A DNA stretch of 64,000 nt from Paenibacillus chondroitinus NBRC 15376 (GCF_004000765.1 NZ_BILW01000012.1:62001-126000), one strand, 5' to 3'. Shown: positions 43,240 through 52,950, counted from the first letter of the stretch. Notes: generated from the letters alone by a model not told the origin. Program-made: numbers and translations.

Positions 43240-43628
43240 TATCCTTCAATTTTATATTGAGCTAGTTTACGGTCTAATTGTTTATAAATATCTATAATCG
43301 TACGGTAGTTGGAACCAAGGTCCCCCATCGAGCCGCGGGATGCAGAATAAATATCCACTGCCGTTTTCACGGGATTAATCGCGAACAGTGTCAAAGTAAC
43401 ATCCTGTGTTCTGCCTGTCATTGTTTTACGTTCTGCGAGAATTTCGCCTACACTTTGGACTTCATGGAGCAGCTTATAACCCGGTGTCTTCTTCAAAACT
43501 GCCGTAACCTCTTCCCATACCTGCTCTTTGGGAAGCTTATAATACCTTGTTTTCAGCAAAGGATCTTTGGCTTTATCTCCGGTCGTTTCGTGACTGCGAA
43601 GTAATCCGATTAAAGTTCTCTTAAGCAA
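43239..43628 (-). CDS. DUF1499-like small protein
   Basis: The 129-residue protein has YYKLPKEQVWEEVTAVLKK, then a beta-rich core ending VDIYSASRGSMGDLGSNYRTI. The SASRxGxxDLGxN stretch is the DUF1499 signature. The family has no known function and often occurs near envelope genes. The start is a TTG with GGGGGAAAAGG upstream. It stands alone between two terminator-bounded units. Confidence 0.75.
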   Translation of the reverse strand: MLKRTLIGLLRSHETTGDKAKDPLLKTRYYKLPKEQVWEEVTAVLKKTPGYKLLHEVQSVGEILAERKTMTGRTQDVTLTLFAINPVKTAVDIYSASRGSMGDLGSNYRTIIDIYKQLDRKLAQYKIEG

Positions 43629-43773
43629 AAGCCTTTTCCCCCTTCAATGAAGTGCATTTAGACCGCTTGCCTTCTCTACACTGCTCTCTATATTACCACT
43701 GTTTGGGGATAAGAAAAAGAGGGAAAATGAAATCGGTAGGATTACTCCACAGTCATTTAGACAGATTTACTCA

Positions 43774-45123
43774 TTAATTTCCAAAAAAGGTGCTATAAAG
43801 CAAATAGGCATTTAGACCTGCAATTAAGACCGCTACGATCCAGCTAAGCACAATCATCCACTTCGGTGTGATAAGTTCACCCATTTTTTTGCGGTCAGAA
43901 GTGAACTTCACTAGCGGAATGACAGCAAAGGAAAGCTGCAAAGACAAAATGACTTGACTTAGAATAAGCAAATCCGTAGCGCCGCTTTCCCCATAGATGC
44001 CAATCACAATGACCGCCGGAATGATTGCAATCATGCGGGTAATCAAACGGCGAAGCCACGGTGAAAGACGGATATTCAGAAAGCCTTCCATGACGATTTG
44101 TCCGGCTAATGTCCCTGTGAGCGTTGAATTTTGCCCTGAAGCTAGCAACGCAACAGCAAACAATACACTCGCGGCGCCAGTACCTAACATAGGCCCTAGC
44201 AGATGATAGGCATCCTGTATTTCAGCTACTTCTTTGCCTGCTGAGTGAAAAGCTGCCGCAGAAAGAATAAGAATAGCCGCATTGACGAACAAGGCTAACA
44301 TTAATGCTATTGTAGAGTCAATCGTTGCGAATTTAATTGCCTCGCGTTTACCTTGAATCGTTGGTTCAATTTTACGTGTTTGAACGATGGATGAATGCAA
44401 ATATAAATTATGAGGCATAACCGTCGCCCCAAGAATACCAAGAGCAATATATAACATAGCAGGATTGGTTACAATTTCAGTTGTCGGAATGAATCCCGCC
44501 GCTACAGCCGCGAAGTCAGGTTGAGAAAAGATGAGTTCCATGACAAAACAAAAAGTAATAAGTGCCATCAAGGAGATAACCATGGCTTCAATGTAACGAA
44601 AACCTCTTTTTTGAAGCATCAATACTAAAAGAACGTCTATCGATGTTAATATAACACCATAAATTAGCGGAATACCGAACAATAAGTTCAAGGCAATCGC
44701 TGCGCCAATGACTTCCGCTAAATCACAGGCTGCAATCGCTAATTCACATAGAATCCATAAAGCGAACGATATAGGCTTACTGTAATGATCCCGACAAGCT
44801 TGCGCTAAGTCACGTCCTGTTACGATGCCCAAACGACCGGCCAAGGCCTGCAAGAGAATAGCCATCAGGTTCGAAATTAAGATCACGGACAAAAGGGTGT
44901 ATCCAAACTTGGAACCTCCCGCTAAGTCCGTCGCCCAGTTCCCAGGATCCATATACCCCACCGCGACCAGGTAGCCGGGGCCTACGAATGCAAGCAATTT
45001 ACGTAAAAAGCCTGCCTTCTTGGGTACTCGCATACTTTGATGAACTTCAGGCAAACTCGGCATCGAGGATTTACCTTTCCAGCCTTCACCTTCATGCTCA
45101 GCTTCTTTATATGCTATTGACAT
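43774..45123 (-). CDS. mntH: Nramp-family Mn2+/H+ symporter
   Basis: The 449-residue protein has 11 membrane helices. The metal-binding residues are in helix 1 ([15 protein letters not shown]) and helix 6 ([17 protein letters not shown]). It imports manganese, coupled to protons. The ATG at 45123 has AAGGAGA 6 bases upstream and is used rather than an upstream in-frame start. A probable MntR box overlaps the expected transcription start. The N-terminal ~35 residues form a charged cytosolic tail. Confidence 0.94.
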   Translation of the reverse strand: MSIAYKEAEHEGEGWKGKSSMPSLPEVHQSMRVPKKAGFLRKLLAFVGPGYLVAVGYMDPGNWATDLAGGSKFGYTLLSVILISNLMAILLQALAGRLGIVTGRDLAQACRDHYSKPISFALWILCELAIAACDLAEVIGAAIALNLLFGIPLIYGVILTSIDVLLVLMLQKRGFRYIEAMVISLMALITFCFVMELIFSQPDFAAVAAGFIPTTEIVTNPAMLYIALGILGATVMPHNLYLHSSIVQTRKIEPTIQGKREAIKFATIDSTIALMLALFVNAAILILSAAAFHSAGKEVAEIQDAYHLLGPMLGTGAASVLFAVALLASGQNSTLTGTLAGQIVMEGFLNIRLSPWLRRLITRMIAIIPAVIVIGIYGESGATDLLILSQVILSLQLSFAVIPLVKFTSDRKKMGELITPKWMIVLSWIVAVLIAGLNAYLLYSTFFGN

Positions 45124-45155
45124 AGATATCTCCTTCTTTCGTAAGACCAATAATG

Positions 45156-45170
45156 TTGTCCTAAGGAAAC
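45156..45170. promoter_or_regulatory. MntR-like operator before mntH
   Basis: TTGTCCTAAGGAAAC closely resembles the MntR boxes of bacillar mntH/mntABCD (pattern TTTGCCTTAAGGAAAC, recalled from the literature). It lies just downstream of the minus-strand TATAAT at 45183-45188, a position suited to repression by Mn-loaded MntR. Confidence 0.55.
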
Positions 45171-45284
45171 TTTTTATTTAGAATTATACTATATAAACCC
45201 ATACTATGCTATAGGCAAACACTTATGTGCATACGAAATAAATTTTCCCATGGGAAAAACCAACAATGAGGAGTTAACTTCACA

Positions 45285-45785
45285 ATGAAAATTCGTCCAA
45301 TCGCCAATGATTTAGAATTGAAAGCAGCTTTTAATATTGAAATGACCGTATACACAAAAGAGTCCGCTGCATCGTGGGATGCTTTTCAGATGAGGATGGA
45401 AGTGTTCGGGCGCTATTTTCTGGTAGCTGAATCCGACTCAAGTTCTGAGCAGCTAATTGTTGGTGTAGCCAATGGTGTGCAATTGAATCACAGCGACCTC
45501 TCGGACGAGAGCATTAAACAGGGTGTTGATTATGATCCTAACGGCCGTTATTTTTGCCTGCTGACGATCGCCGTACATCCTGATTACCAACGACAAGGGA
45601 TCGCCGCCAATCTCCTCCAAGAAATGATACGAAAGACCAAAGATGATGGTTTAAAAGGCATTATTTTAATGTGTGAAAAACATTTGATTTCATTCTATGA
45701 AAGAAATGGATTTAGGTACATTGGTCCATCGGCATCAGAGCATGGCGGAGTCCAGTGGTATGAAATGAATTTGATATGGCAATAG
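45285..45785 (+). CDS. GNAT-family N-acetyltransferase
   Basis: The 166-residue protein has the acetyl-CoA-binding motif VHPDYQRQGIAANLL (about residues 101-115) and the C-terminal element SFYERNGFRYIG, both typical of GNAT enzymes. The substrate cannot be predicted. A weak ribosome site (GAGGAGTT) precedes the ATG. It is divergent from mntH and separated from xylB by about 130 bases. Confidence 0.85.
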   Translation: MKIRPIANDLELKAAFNIEMTVYTKESAASWDAFQMRMEVFGRYFLVAESDSSSEQLIVGVANGVQLNHSDLSDESIKQGVDYDPNGRYFCLLTIAVHPDYQRQGIAANLLQEMIRKTKDDGLKGIILMCEKHLISFYERNGFRYIGPSASEHGGVQWYEMNLIWQ

Positions 45786-45919
45786 ACGAAAAAAATCTCA
45801 TCAAAAGAAGGATTTTTATGTTTTCATCCGAATAATATAGATGATCCATCTTTGTATATTTATTAAACAAACAAAGATAATGAAAAACTAATTCTATTTT
45901 CAACAAAGGGTGAATGCAT

Positions 45920-47452
45920 ATGTCGTATTTTATGGGGTTAGATTTAGGAACTTCTGCAGTTAAATGTATTCTTGTAGATGACTCAGGTAACGTCGTTGGA
46001 AGCCATAGCGTTGAGTATCCGCTTCAACAGCCGCATCCCGGTTGGGCAGAGCAGCATCCTGAGGACTGGTGGAACGCCACCGTCGAGGGGATCCGCGCGC
46101 TCTTAACGAAAACAAACATCCCTGGCAGCGATGTTGCAGGTATTGGCTTTTCCGGCCAGATGCACGGGTCGGTCTTCCTTGACGAGGCGCAGCAGGTCAT
46201 CCGACCTGCGCTGCTCTGGTGCGACCAGCGCACGGCCGAGCAGTGCGCTTACATCGAGTCGACCGTCGGCGAAGCCGAACTCGGCCGACTTACAGGCAAT
46301 CGGGCGCTGACCGGCTTCACCGCGCCCAAGGTCATTTGGCTCCGGCAGCATGAGCCGGAGAATTACGCACGCGTTCGGCATCTGCTGCTGCCGAAGGACT
46401 ACGTCAGGCTGCGCCTGACGGGCGCGTTCGGCATGGACATGGCCGACGCAAGCGGCACGCTGCTGCTGGACGTCGCGCACCGCAGCTGGTCGCAAACCGT
46501 CGCCGAGCGGTTGGAGATTCCGCTCGAGTGGCTGCCGCCGCTCTTTGAGTCCGGCGACGTAGCCGGCCACCTGCTGCCGGAAGCAGCCAGCCTGACCGGC
46601 CTAACCGCAGGCACGCCGATCGTAGCCGGCGGCGGAGACCAAGCATGCGGCGCCGTTGGTGTTGGCGTCGTCCGCCAAGGCATCGCGTCGGTGGCGCTCG
46701 GCACGTCCGGTGTCGTCTTCGTTCACGACGACACGTATCAAGTGGATGAAGCGTATCGGCTTCATTCCTTCTGTCACGGTGTGCCTGGCAAATGGCACCG
46801 CATGGGGGTTATGCTGGCGGCCGGCGGCTCGTTCCAGTGGTGGCGCAACCACTTCGCGCACGAAGAGCTTGAGCGTGCGCAGCAGGAAGGCAAAGACGTC
46901 TACGAGATCTTGACGTCTGAGGCTTCCACTGCTCCCTTAGGCAGCGAAGGCTTGCTGTTCCTGCCCTACTTGTCCGGGGAGCGGACGCCGCACCCAGACC
47001 CCAAAGCCCGCGGCGCCTTCATCGGCCTGAATCTCAGACATGGCAAAGCGCATCTGACCCGCGCCGTTCTTGAAGGCATTACGTTTGGGCTGCGCGACTC
47101 TCTTCAACTAATCAGGGAGTCCGGCGTCGAGGTGACCGAACTTCGCGTGAACGGCGGCGGTGCTAGAAGCCCGTTCTGGCGTCAAATGATTGCCGACATC
47201 TTCGGAATCCCTGTTGTCACCGTTAATTCTACAGACGGGCCTGCTTATGGCGCTGCCATCATGGCTGCTTCAGGAGTCCTTGGAGAGGACATTACTTCGC
47301 TTTGTGAGAAATGGATCCAAGTCACAGATCGTGTAGAGCCGAATATAGATAATCAAAATAAATATGAAGCTTATTATCAAATTTACCGCGGCCTATACGG
47401 CACGCTGCAAAACACTTTCCACCAATTAACCGACCTTGCCGGTCAATCCTAA
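45920..47452 (+). CDS. xylB: Xylulokinase (FGGY family)
   Basis: The 510-residue kinase starts GLDLGTSAVKCILVD (phosphate-1 loop) and has GIGFSGQMHGSVFLD, PALLWCDQRTAEQC, AGGGDQACGAVGVGVV, PYLSGERTPHPDPKARG and VNGGGARSPFWRQMIADI, all XylB-type. It phosphorylates D-xylulose for the pentose phosphate pathway. The start at 45920 has AAAGGGTGA 6 bases upstream. There is no xylA or xylR next to it. Codons from about 46020 to 47200 are strikingly G/C-ending compared with both ends of the gene and the neighbours. A strong terminator follows. Confidence 0.93.
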   Translation: MSYFMGLDLGTSAVKCILVDDSGNVVGSHSVEYPLQQPHPGWAEQHPEDWWNATVEGIRALLTKTNIPGSDVAGIGFSGQMHGSVFLDEAQQVIRPALLWCDQRTAEQCAYIESTVGEAELGRLTGNRALTGFTAPKVIWLRQHEPENYARVRHLLLPKDYVRLRLTGAFGMDMADASGTLLLDVAHRSWSQTVAERLEIPLEWLPPLFESGDVAGHLLPEAASLTGLTAGTPIVAGGGDQACGAVGVGVVRQGIASVALGTSGVVFVHDDTYQVDEAYRLHSFCHGVPGKWHRMGVMLAAGGSFQWWRNHFAHEELERAQQEGKDVYEILTSEASTAPLGSEGLLFLPYLSGERTPHPDPKARGAFIGLNLRHGKAHLTRAVLEGITFGLRDSLQLIRESGVEVTELRVNGGGARSPFWRQMIADIFGIPVVTVNSTDGPAYGAAIMAASGVLGEDITSLCEKWIQVTDRVEPNIDNQNKYEAYYQIYRGLYGTLQNTFHQLTDLAGQS

Positions 47453-47464
47453 TTGTAAGAACTG

Positions 47465-47509
47465 AAAAAGCGGTTGAACAGGAAACCTTCCTGATCAACC
47501 GCTTTATTT
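47465..47509. terminator. Bidirectional terminator between xylB and the 6S RNA candidate
   Basis: AAAAAGCGGTTGA..CAGGAA pairs with TTCCTG..TCAACCGCTTT, a long near-perfect stem. T residues follow on both strands, so it can end xylB and also the minus-strand small RNA. Confidence 0.88.
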
Positions 47510-47521
47510 GTATAATAGAGA

Positions 47522-47712
47522 CGCAAAGAAACCCGCCTATGCCGTCCGGTTTTTGTGCTTCAAACCCGCTCTCGCAGGTGGGTGTCCGCAGAAGTGTATT
47601 TGAGGTCCCCTTTCGAGGGCATGTCAGCCACACTTCGATTTAGGTCTCCCTAGAAACAGTCATTGGTTTAAAACAACTTAAAACCGTTACGTACATCGCA
47701 GGATTCTTTTGT
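47522..47712 (-). ncRNA. ssrS: Probable 6S RNA
   Basis: A perfect promoter drives minus-strand transcription into about 190 bases with no coding potential. The ends pair: AAAGAATCCTGC near the 5' end with a 3' segment (minus strand, ending TTTCTTTG), forming a closing stem. The centre holds GAAGTGT paired with ACACTTC, capped by CCCTCGAAAGGGG. The 3' side of the large internal region has a small hairpin (ACCTGC GAGA GCGGGT). Closing stem, large central bubble with a hairpin on its 3' strand, apical arm and length all fit firmicute 6S RNA, which binds sigma-A RNA polymerase in stationary phase. I cannot run a covariance search, so the call rests on structure. Confidence 0.65.
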
Positions 47713-47719
47713 AGTTCTT

Positions 47720-47748
47720 ATTATAGTGCTGTACCGGCTGATAATCAA
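47720..47748 (-). promoter_or_regulatory. Strong sigma-A promoter for the small RNA
   Basis: The minus strand has TTGATT (47748-47743), exactly 17 bases, then TATAAT (47725-47720). Transcription would start near 47712. It begins right after the DUF624 stop codon at 47758. Confidence 0.8.
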
Positions 47749-47757
47749 CTGGTAGCT

Positions 47758-48591
47758 TTATTCTCTATTCTTTTCGTCATTTTTATGCAGACTAACCGTA
47801 GAATTTCTAGTTTCTGTTTCTTCTTCGACCAAATCTTCCGAGTTAGCTTCAGCCTCAGCTTCTTCAAGCTTCTGCTGCTCTTTCTCTTCGAGTTCCTGCT
47901 GCTTAATTTGCAGTTTCGTAAAACTGCGATTAAACTGCCAGAATGAAAAGGTTGCCATAATGCTTCCCATGAAGAATACAACAAGGAAGAAATTAAACTT
48001 CGTAACACAAATGTAGAAAATAGCTCCATTACAAAGCAGCAATACGATGGAGTTGATTGGATTTCCAATGGAAATCAAGACGGAATTTTTCAAAATCTGA
48101 AAGATCTTCATATGCAGGTGAACCATGATGGAAAAGAAATTAAATAAGGAAATGATCATGATGACCGTGAATGCAATGAACAAAACGGCCAATATTTTGA
48201 GCGAACTTCCTTGTTTTAAGTAAAAGAAGTAATTCACGCTAATGATGACGAAGATGAGAACAAAGAAAATACCGCCGACCATACTTTGCACGTAATTTTC
48301 TTTATATCCGCGAAAAAATGTTTTCAGCAAAGGCACATCTTCTTCTCCAGTAACCCATTTCCTAGCAACTGCGAACATGGCAGTAGTCGCCGGGAATAAA
48401 GTAAACGGTGCCAAAATTGCGATGATCGGTAACATGGCTTTCAGCCCATCAGGAGAGGGACTAACCAAACCCATAAAACCAAAAAAGAAAACCGGAATTG
48501 AACACAAAATCCATAAAAGATTGATCACCGATAAACGCATGATCCATTCTGATATTTTGTAAAGTCCTCCCATTACTCCTCTAAACTCCAA
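47758..48591 (-). CDS. DUF624/YesL-family membrane protein
   Basis: The product is about 277 residues with five or six membrane helices (LSVINLLWILCSIPVFFFGF, FVLIFVIISVNYFFYL, IVLLLCNGAIFYICV) and a charged Glu/Lys-rich C-terminal tail after residue ~225. DUF624 proteins often accompany sugar uptake and glycoside hydrolase genes; their function is unknown. A TTG at 48591 (coding MEFRGVMGGLYKISEW, a common opening of the family) has AAGGAGG 8 bases upstream and is preferred to an ATG 54 bases earlier. It is a single-gene unit. Confidence 0.8.
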   Translation of the reverse strand: MEFRGVMGGLYKISEWIMRLSVINLLWILCSIPVFFFGFMGLVSPSPDGLKAMLPIIAILAPFTLFPATTAMFAVARKWVTGEEDVPLLKTFFRGYKENYVQSMVGGIFFVLIFVIISVNYFFYLKQGSSLKILAVLFIAFTVIMIISLFNFFSIMVHLHMKIFQILKNSVLISIGNPINSIVLLLCNGAIFYICVTKFNFFLVVFFMGSIMATFSFWQFNRSFTKLQIKQQELEEKEQQKLEEAEAEANSEDLVEEETETRNSTVSLHKNDEKNRE

Positions 48592-48744
48592 ACCCGCTTC
48601 CTCCTTAGCGTTTCCTTCAGGAAACTTTCTACGTTGATAGTCCATAAGTCATCAAAAAGCTTGTCTAGCCAACCTTGGTTTAATTATAGCCTATTTTTGA
48701 ACATTAAGGTAGACGTCTAGTCATTCTAGGTTCTTCAACGATTG

Positions 48745-48777
48745 AAAAAAGGCGAAGATCCTTCAAGGATCTCCGCC
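48745..48777 (-). terminator. Terminator of the DEAD-box helicase gene
   Basis: On the minus strand GGCGGAGATCC and GGATCTTCGCC pair around TTGAA and are followed by T6. Confidence 0.9.
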
Positions 48778-48799
48778 ATTATTTTGTGGGTGTAACCCC

Positions 48800-50407
48800 T
48801 TATTTATTTACCAAAGTGTCTTCGCTTTTACGAGGAGCTCTGGAACGATCGCGGTTGCCCGGATTGTTGCTTCCGTATTCACGGTTTCTGGAAGAAGAGC
48901 TGCGTCCTTCTCCGCCTTCTCTGTTTGAACCGTAATCTCTACCGCCATCTTTTCGCGGGTAACGGGAGTTGGAGCTGCCGGAACCGGAGCCGTATCCGCC
49001 ACCTTGGCGACGATCTCCTGAACCGGAACCATATCCGCCACCAACGCGTCGGCCTGAGCTGCGCACGTCGAATTTTTTCTTTCTAGCACGGATTGGATCT
49101 TCCGGAGTCAACTCAATATTCAGTTCTTTTTTGTCGCCTGTCAAAAGCTTCATAGCTGCCGCAAGCAAGTTAACAGAATCATATTGCTCAAGCATTTGGA
49201 TAGCCAAACCTTTGAATTCGAATTGTGCATCATTTTGAAGCACATCAAGAATACGCTCAGCTGTCATTTTTTGCTTGCCTTCGATCGCTTCTGCCAAGCT
49301 AGGCAATGGCTTTTTGCTAATTTTATGACGAGTAACTTTCTCGATGAAGTGCAAGTGATCGATTTCTCTTGGTGTTACGAACGTCCAAGCTGTACCTTCT
49401 TTACCAGCACGTCCTGTACGACCGATACGGTGAACGTAGCTTTCCGGATCTTGCGGAAGGTCAAAGTTGATAACATGCGTTACGCCGGACACGTCAAGTC
49501 CACGAGCCGCTACATCCGTAGCAACGAGCACGTCGATGCTTCCGTCACGGAATTTTCTCATCACATTATCACGTTGATTTTGGGACAAATCACCGTGTAA
49601 ACCCTCTGCAGCATAACCTCTTTTTTGTAGAGCTTCCGCTAATTCATCAACGCGGCGTTTCGTACGTCCGAAGATGATGGCCAGTTCCGGAGCTTCCATA
49701 TCAAGCAAGCGGCTTAACGCTTCGAATTTTTGTTTTTCGTGCAATTCGATATACGCTTGATCAATCAGCGGTGCGCTGACTTGTTTCGGGATCACCGATA
49801 CATGCTCAGGATTACGCAGGAACTGCTGCGCCAATCTCTGGATGTTCGTTGGCATCGTTGCTGAGAACAGCATCGTGTGGCGCTCTTCCGGAACAAGCTT
49901 CAAGATGGATTGAATATCATCCATGAAGCCCATGTCTAGCATTTCATCTGCTTCATCCAAGATAACCGTTTGAACATCATCAAGCTTAATCGTTTTGCGA
50001 TTAATATGGTCAAGTAAACGACCAGGCGTACCGATAATGATTTGAGGTTTCTTTTTAAGTGCACGAATTTGTTTTACAATATCCTGTCCACCGTAAATAG
50101 GTAAGGAACGAATGCCTTTGAAACGGCCGAGTTTCTCAATCTCTTCCGCAACCTGGATGGCAAGTTCCCGTGTTGGACACATAATAAGAGCGGAAATACG
50201 CTCTTCTTTCATATTAATTTTGTGGATTAGCGGGATACCGAAAGCTGCTGTTTTACCAGTACCGGTTTGTGCTTGACCGATCAAATCTCGGCCTTCCATG
50301 GCTAACGGAATCGTTTTTTCTTGAATCGGTGTGGATTCTTCAAACCCCATCTCCGTTACCGCACGTAGAATCGCCGGCTCTAAACCAAACTCCTGAAATG
50401 TTTTCAA
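48800..50407 (-). CDS. DEAD-box RNA helicase (CshA-like)
   Basis: The 535-residue helicase has the Q motif ([21 protein letters not shown]), Walker [22 protein letters not shown] in [16 protein letters not shown], and [10 protein letters not shown]. After a helicase core of about 370 residues and a ~60-residue linker, the last ~90 residues are Arg/Gly/Ser-rich (GGGYGSGSG repeats), an RNA-binding tail typical of CshA-type proteins. It unwinds RNA in ribosome assembly, mRNA decay or cold adaptation. Its 5' leader reaches a TATAAT at 50566-50571 (minus), about 150 bases upstream; I see no other gene in the 290-base gap. Confidence 0.93.
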   Translation of the reverse strand: MKTFQEFGLEPAILRAVTEMGFEESTPIQEKTIPLAMEGRDLIGQAQTGTGKTAAFGIPLIHKINMKEERISALIMCPTRELAIQVAEEIEKLGRFKGIRSLPIYGGQDIVKQIRALKKKPQIIIGTPGRLLDHINRKTIKLDDVQTVILDEADEMLDMGFMDDIQSILKLVPEERHTMLFSATMPTNIQRLAQQFLRNPEHVSVIPKQVSAPLIDQAYIELHEKQKFEALSRLLDMEAPELAIIFGRTKRRVDELAEALQKRGYAAEGLHGDLSQNQRDNVMRKFRDGSIDVLVATDVAARGLDVSGVTHVINFDLPQDPESYVHRIGRTGRAGKEGTAWTFVTPREIDHLHFIEKVTRHKISKKPLPSLAEAIEGKQKMTAERILDVLQNDAQFEFKGLAIQMLEQYDSVNLLAAAMKLLTGDKKELNIELTPEDPIRARKKKFDVRSSGRRVGGGYGSGSGDRRQGGGYGSGSGSSNSRYPRKDGGRDYGSNREGGEGRSSSSRNREYGSNNPGNRDRSRAPRKSEDTLVNK

Positions 50408-50698
50408 ATAAATTCAATCTCCTTTTGTACAGGGCAGGCTAATGCCTTGTATCTTTTTTACCCTTAAGTACGACTTCCTATCCGTGTCTATAGTTTCTTG
50501 GTGGATAACATTTCGATTCATCATCTTCCATGATCCAATGGGCCGCCCTTAAGAACATCTAAAGTATTATAGCACAAGTTATATGCACAATGCCAGAGGC
50601 TGCTTTCATGAACACATCGAATGATGAGAACGAAACCTTAAGCATAAGCTAAACGTATTACAGGTAAGAACAACATTCGGAACAGAGGAGCGTTTTTA

Positions 50699-51235
50699 AT
50701 GTCCATATTTAAACGTGTAAGCAATATTTTGCGAAGCCAGAAACAAATACCGGAAACACCCCCTGCCGGCAACCCGCTTGAAGACGCCAAAGTTGGGGAT
50801 ATTGTAAATGTAGACTTAGAGGAATACGTCATATCCGGTAAAGTCGTTTATTTTGACCGCGGTTTTGCTCCGCATCGCTACGCCTATTATTTGCAAAGCG
50901 GCAGAAATATTCAGTGTCTGATTGTGGAAAAAGGACGAACCTATGATTGCTTCCTATGCAGCTTTGTTGAAGGAGCACTTGATGATCCCAATGATGTCCC
51001 TACACGGCTTGAATTAGATGACGATTTGACGTTCGACTTGGAGTTTCATCGTAATGATGTTACGCGGACGGAAGGAAATACCGATTTCCGAAGTGGTGAT
51101 GACGTCATCTTCTGGCGCTACTTCGGCCCTGATCGCAGGTTCTTCTTCCTTCAATGGCAAGATGGCAAGTTTATCGCTGCCGAAGGAGAGCGGACACCGG
51201 GGAATCAGATTAAATTTTTGAAATCGACGCATTAA
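50699..51235 (+). CDS. DUF4178-family protein
   Basis: The 178-residue cytosolic protein has an N-terminal basic helix and a beta-rich core: AKVGDIVNVDLEEYVISGKV, then a conserved YYLQSGRN..CLIVEKGR..YDCF region and a final FFLQWQDGKFIAAEGE. The pattern matches DUF4178, whose function is unknown and which often sits beside DUF4247 genes and PspA-type stress genes. A DUF4247-type gene follows 51 bases downstream, supporting the call. Confidence 0.7.
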   Translation: MSIFKRVSNILRSQKQIPETPPAGNPLEDAKVGDIVNVDLEEYVISGKVVYFDRGFAPHRYAYYLQSGRNIQCLIVEKGRTYDCFLCSFVEGALDDPNDVPTRLELDDDLTFDLEFHRNDVTRTEGNTDFRSGDDVIFWRYFGPDRRFFFLQWQDGKFIAAEGERTPGNQIKFLKSTH

Positions 51236-51286
51236 TCCACCTGTGATATCATTTAGTCATACCCCAAAAGGAGGGTTTACTGTAAA

Positions 51287-51976
51287 GTGAAAAGATGGAC
51301 CTCATGGCTTTCCTTCTTATTGATCATCGCCCTTCTGACCGGGTGTGGCGCTGATGCCGTAAGATATATCAAAGATGAGTACCCGCTTGTCAGTGTAGAA
51401 GGTAAAGGAACTAACCTTTCTAAAGTATATTTGGTTGAAGGGAAAAATGTCCCTGCTGTTGCAACTGAACTAGCCGCGAAAGAGTCACCGAAAGAAAAGA
51501 GCAAGGAATCGGAAGATCAAATGTTCCTTGTTTATAGCGATAAAGTCATTAACATTCAGAAAGATCCGAATGAAAGCAAGAACACCCTGGTTCAGGTAGA
51601 TAGTATTGAATATGCAAAAACGCATTATGATTCTTCCTTCTTACAAGGTTTTTTGACAGCGGCCTTATTGCAGAACCTCTTCGGAGGAAGCTGGTTCAAT
51701 AATAAAGGGTCTTACGATTATCGAGGCTATACGAAGACGCCGACCTATAATGCAGGTTCTGGCAAGGCTACTACGCCGACTACCGATACCTCCAAGGATA
51801 AGAAACCGACTACGTCGGATCGGACGGGAACTTTCAAAAGCGGGACGGCAAATCCCAGCTCAGGCAGCTCCTCTACGTCTCGCAAAAACGACGGCTCAAC
51901 GCCTAGTAAAGTAACGAAGCCTTCAACCAGTAAGCCACGCACATCAAAGAAAACAGGCTCCTTCAAAAGGCGCTAG
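51287..51976 (+). CDS. DUF4247-family lipoprotein
   Basis: The 229-residue product is a lipoprotein (LLIIALLTGCGAD, cysteine at about residue 21). VYSDKVINIQKDPNESKNTL and YDSSFLQGFLTAALLQNLFGG match the DUF4247 pattern. The last ~85 residues are Thr/Ser/Pro/Lys-rich and probably disordered. Function is unknown. The start is GTG with AAAGGAGGG upstream. It follows the DUF4178 gene and ends at a strong terminator; the DUF350 and PspA genes sometimes found with this pair are absent. Confidence 0.75.
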   Translation: MKRWTSWLSFLLIIALLTGCGADAVRYIKDEYPLVSVEGKGTNLSKVYLVEGKNVPAVATELAAKESPKEKSKESEDQMFLVYSDKVINIQKDPNESKNTLVQVDSIEYAKTHYDSSFLQGFLTAALLQNLFGGSWFNNKGSYDYRGYTKTPTYNAGSGKATTPTTDTSKDKKPTTSDRTGTFKSGTANPSSGSSSTSRKNDGSTPSKVTKPSTSKPRTSKKTGSFKRR

Positions 51977-51985
51977 TCACTTGGG

Positions 51986-52021
51986 AAAAGCTGTTGTCCA
52001 CGAAATGGACACAGCTTTTTT
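51986..52021 (+). terminator. Terminator of the DUF4178-DUF4247 unit
   Basis: AAAAGCTGT..TGTCCA pairs with TGGACA..CAGCTTTT around CGAAA, followed by T6. Confidence 0.9.
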
Positions 52022-52125
52022 ATTTCTGTTTATTTTAATTAAACATTGGTTAAATAAAGATTGAAGTTTTGAAAGAATGAATTATACTTGCATTATGCTG
52101 CATACTATTTTAGAGGTGATTTTTT

Positions 52126-52950
52126 TTGAAAAAAGCGCTGGATGCCATCATCATTTTAGTTGGCGCTCTGCTTGTCGCGGTTGGCTTCAACATGTTTCTC
52201 ATCCCTCACCAGCTGCTTAGCGGCGGGGTGTCGGGATTCGCCATGATTATCGGGTATTTTACGAACTGGAACATCGGCTTATTATATTTAATTTTTAACC
52301 TGCCCCTCATGATATGGGGAATGATTGTGATCGGCCGCAGATTCATTATGATCAGCGTCGCATCTGTCATTTTAACCTCATGGCTGATGCAGATCCTGCC
52401 TACGAGTTATGTGGCGCAGGAACCTATTCTTGGCGCAGTGTTCGGCGGTGTATTAATCGGGATCGGAAGCGGTATCACCTTAAGGATTGGCGGTTCCACC
52501 GGCGGCTTTGATATTGTAGGCTTGATTTTAACCCGCAAATTTGATTTTCCACTGGGTACGATTATCTCCGGTATGAACGGTATCGTTATTGTCGCTCTCG
52601 GTTATTTTAAAAATAATTGGGACCTCGCCCTCTTCTCCATGTTAGCCATCTATATCTGTGGGAAAGTCGTCGATACGGTACATATTCGCCATGTTAAGGT
52701 GACGGCGTTCATCGTTACGAAACAGAAGGATGAGTTGACTCATGAGCTGCTGCAGCTTCCCAGAGGCGTCACACTAGTAAAAACAGAAGGCGCTTATACG
52801 AAACAACAACATGATATGCTCATGACCGTCACAACTCGCTATGAGCTCGCTGAGCTAAAACGAATTATTAAGAAAATAGATCCAAAAGCGTTCGTAAATA
52901 TCGTTGAAACCGTTGGTGTCGTTGGCGAATTCCGCAAGCTGAAGTCGTAA
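52126..52950 (+). CDS. YitT/DUF2179-family membrane protein
   Basis: The 274-residue protein has five membrane helices in its YitT_membrane domain (LVGALLVAVGFNMFLIPHQLLSGG, TLRIGGSTGGFDIVGLILTRKF) and a C-terminal cytosolic DUF2179 domain (residues about 215-270, ELLQLPRGVTLVKTEGAYT). Function is unknown; the family is conserved in spore formers and often multicopy. Translation starts at TTG with GAGGTGA 7 bases upstream. It is monocistronic. Confidence 0.9.
   Translation: MKKALDAIIILVGALLVAVGFNMFLIPHQLLSGGVSGFAMIIGYFTNWNIGLLYLIFNLPLMIWGMIVIGRRFIMISVASVILTSWLMQILPTSYVAQEPILGAVFGGVLIGIGSGITLRIGGSTGGFDIVGLILTRKFDFPLGTIISGMNGIVIVALGYFKNNWDLALFSMLAIYICGKVVDTVHIRHVKVTAFIVTKQKDELTHELLQLPRGVTLVKTEGAYTKQQHDMLMTVTTRYELAELKRIIKKIDPKAFVNIVETVGVVGEFRKLKS

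Noticed and set aside
46103-46861. Several minus-strand frames of 80-155 codons inside xylB
   Set aside because: High GC removes stop codons from all frames here; the frames overlap one another and the clear xylulokinase.
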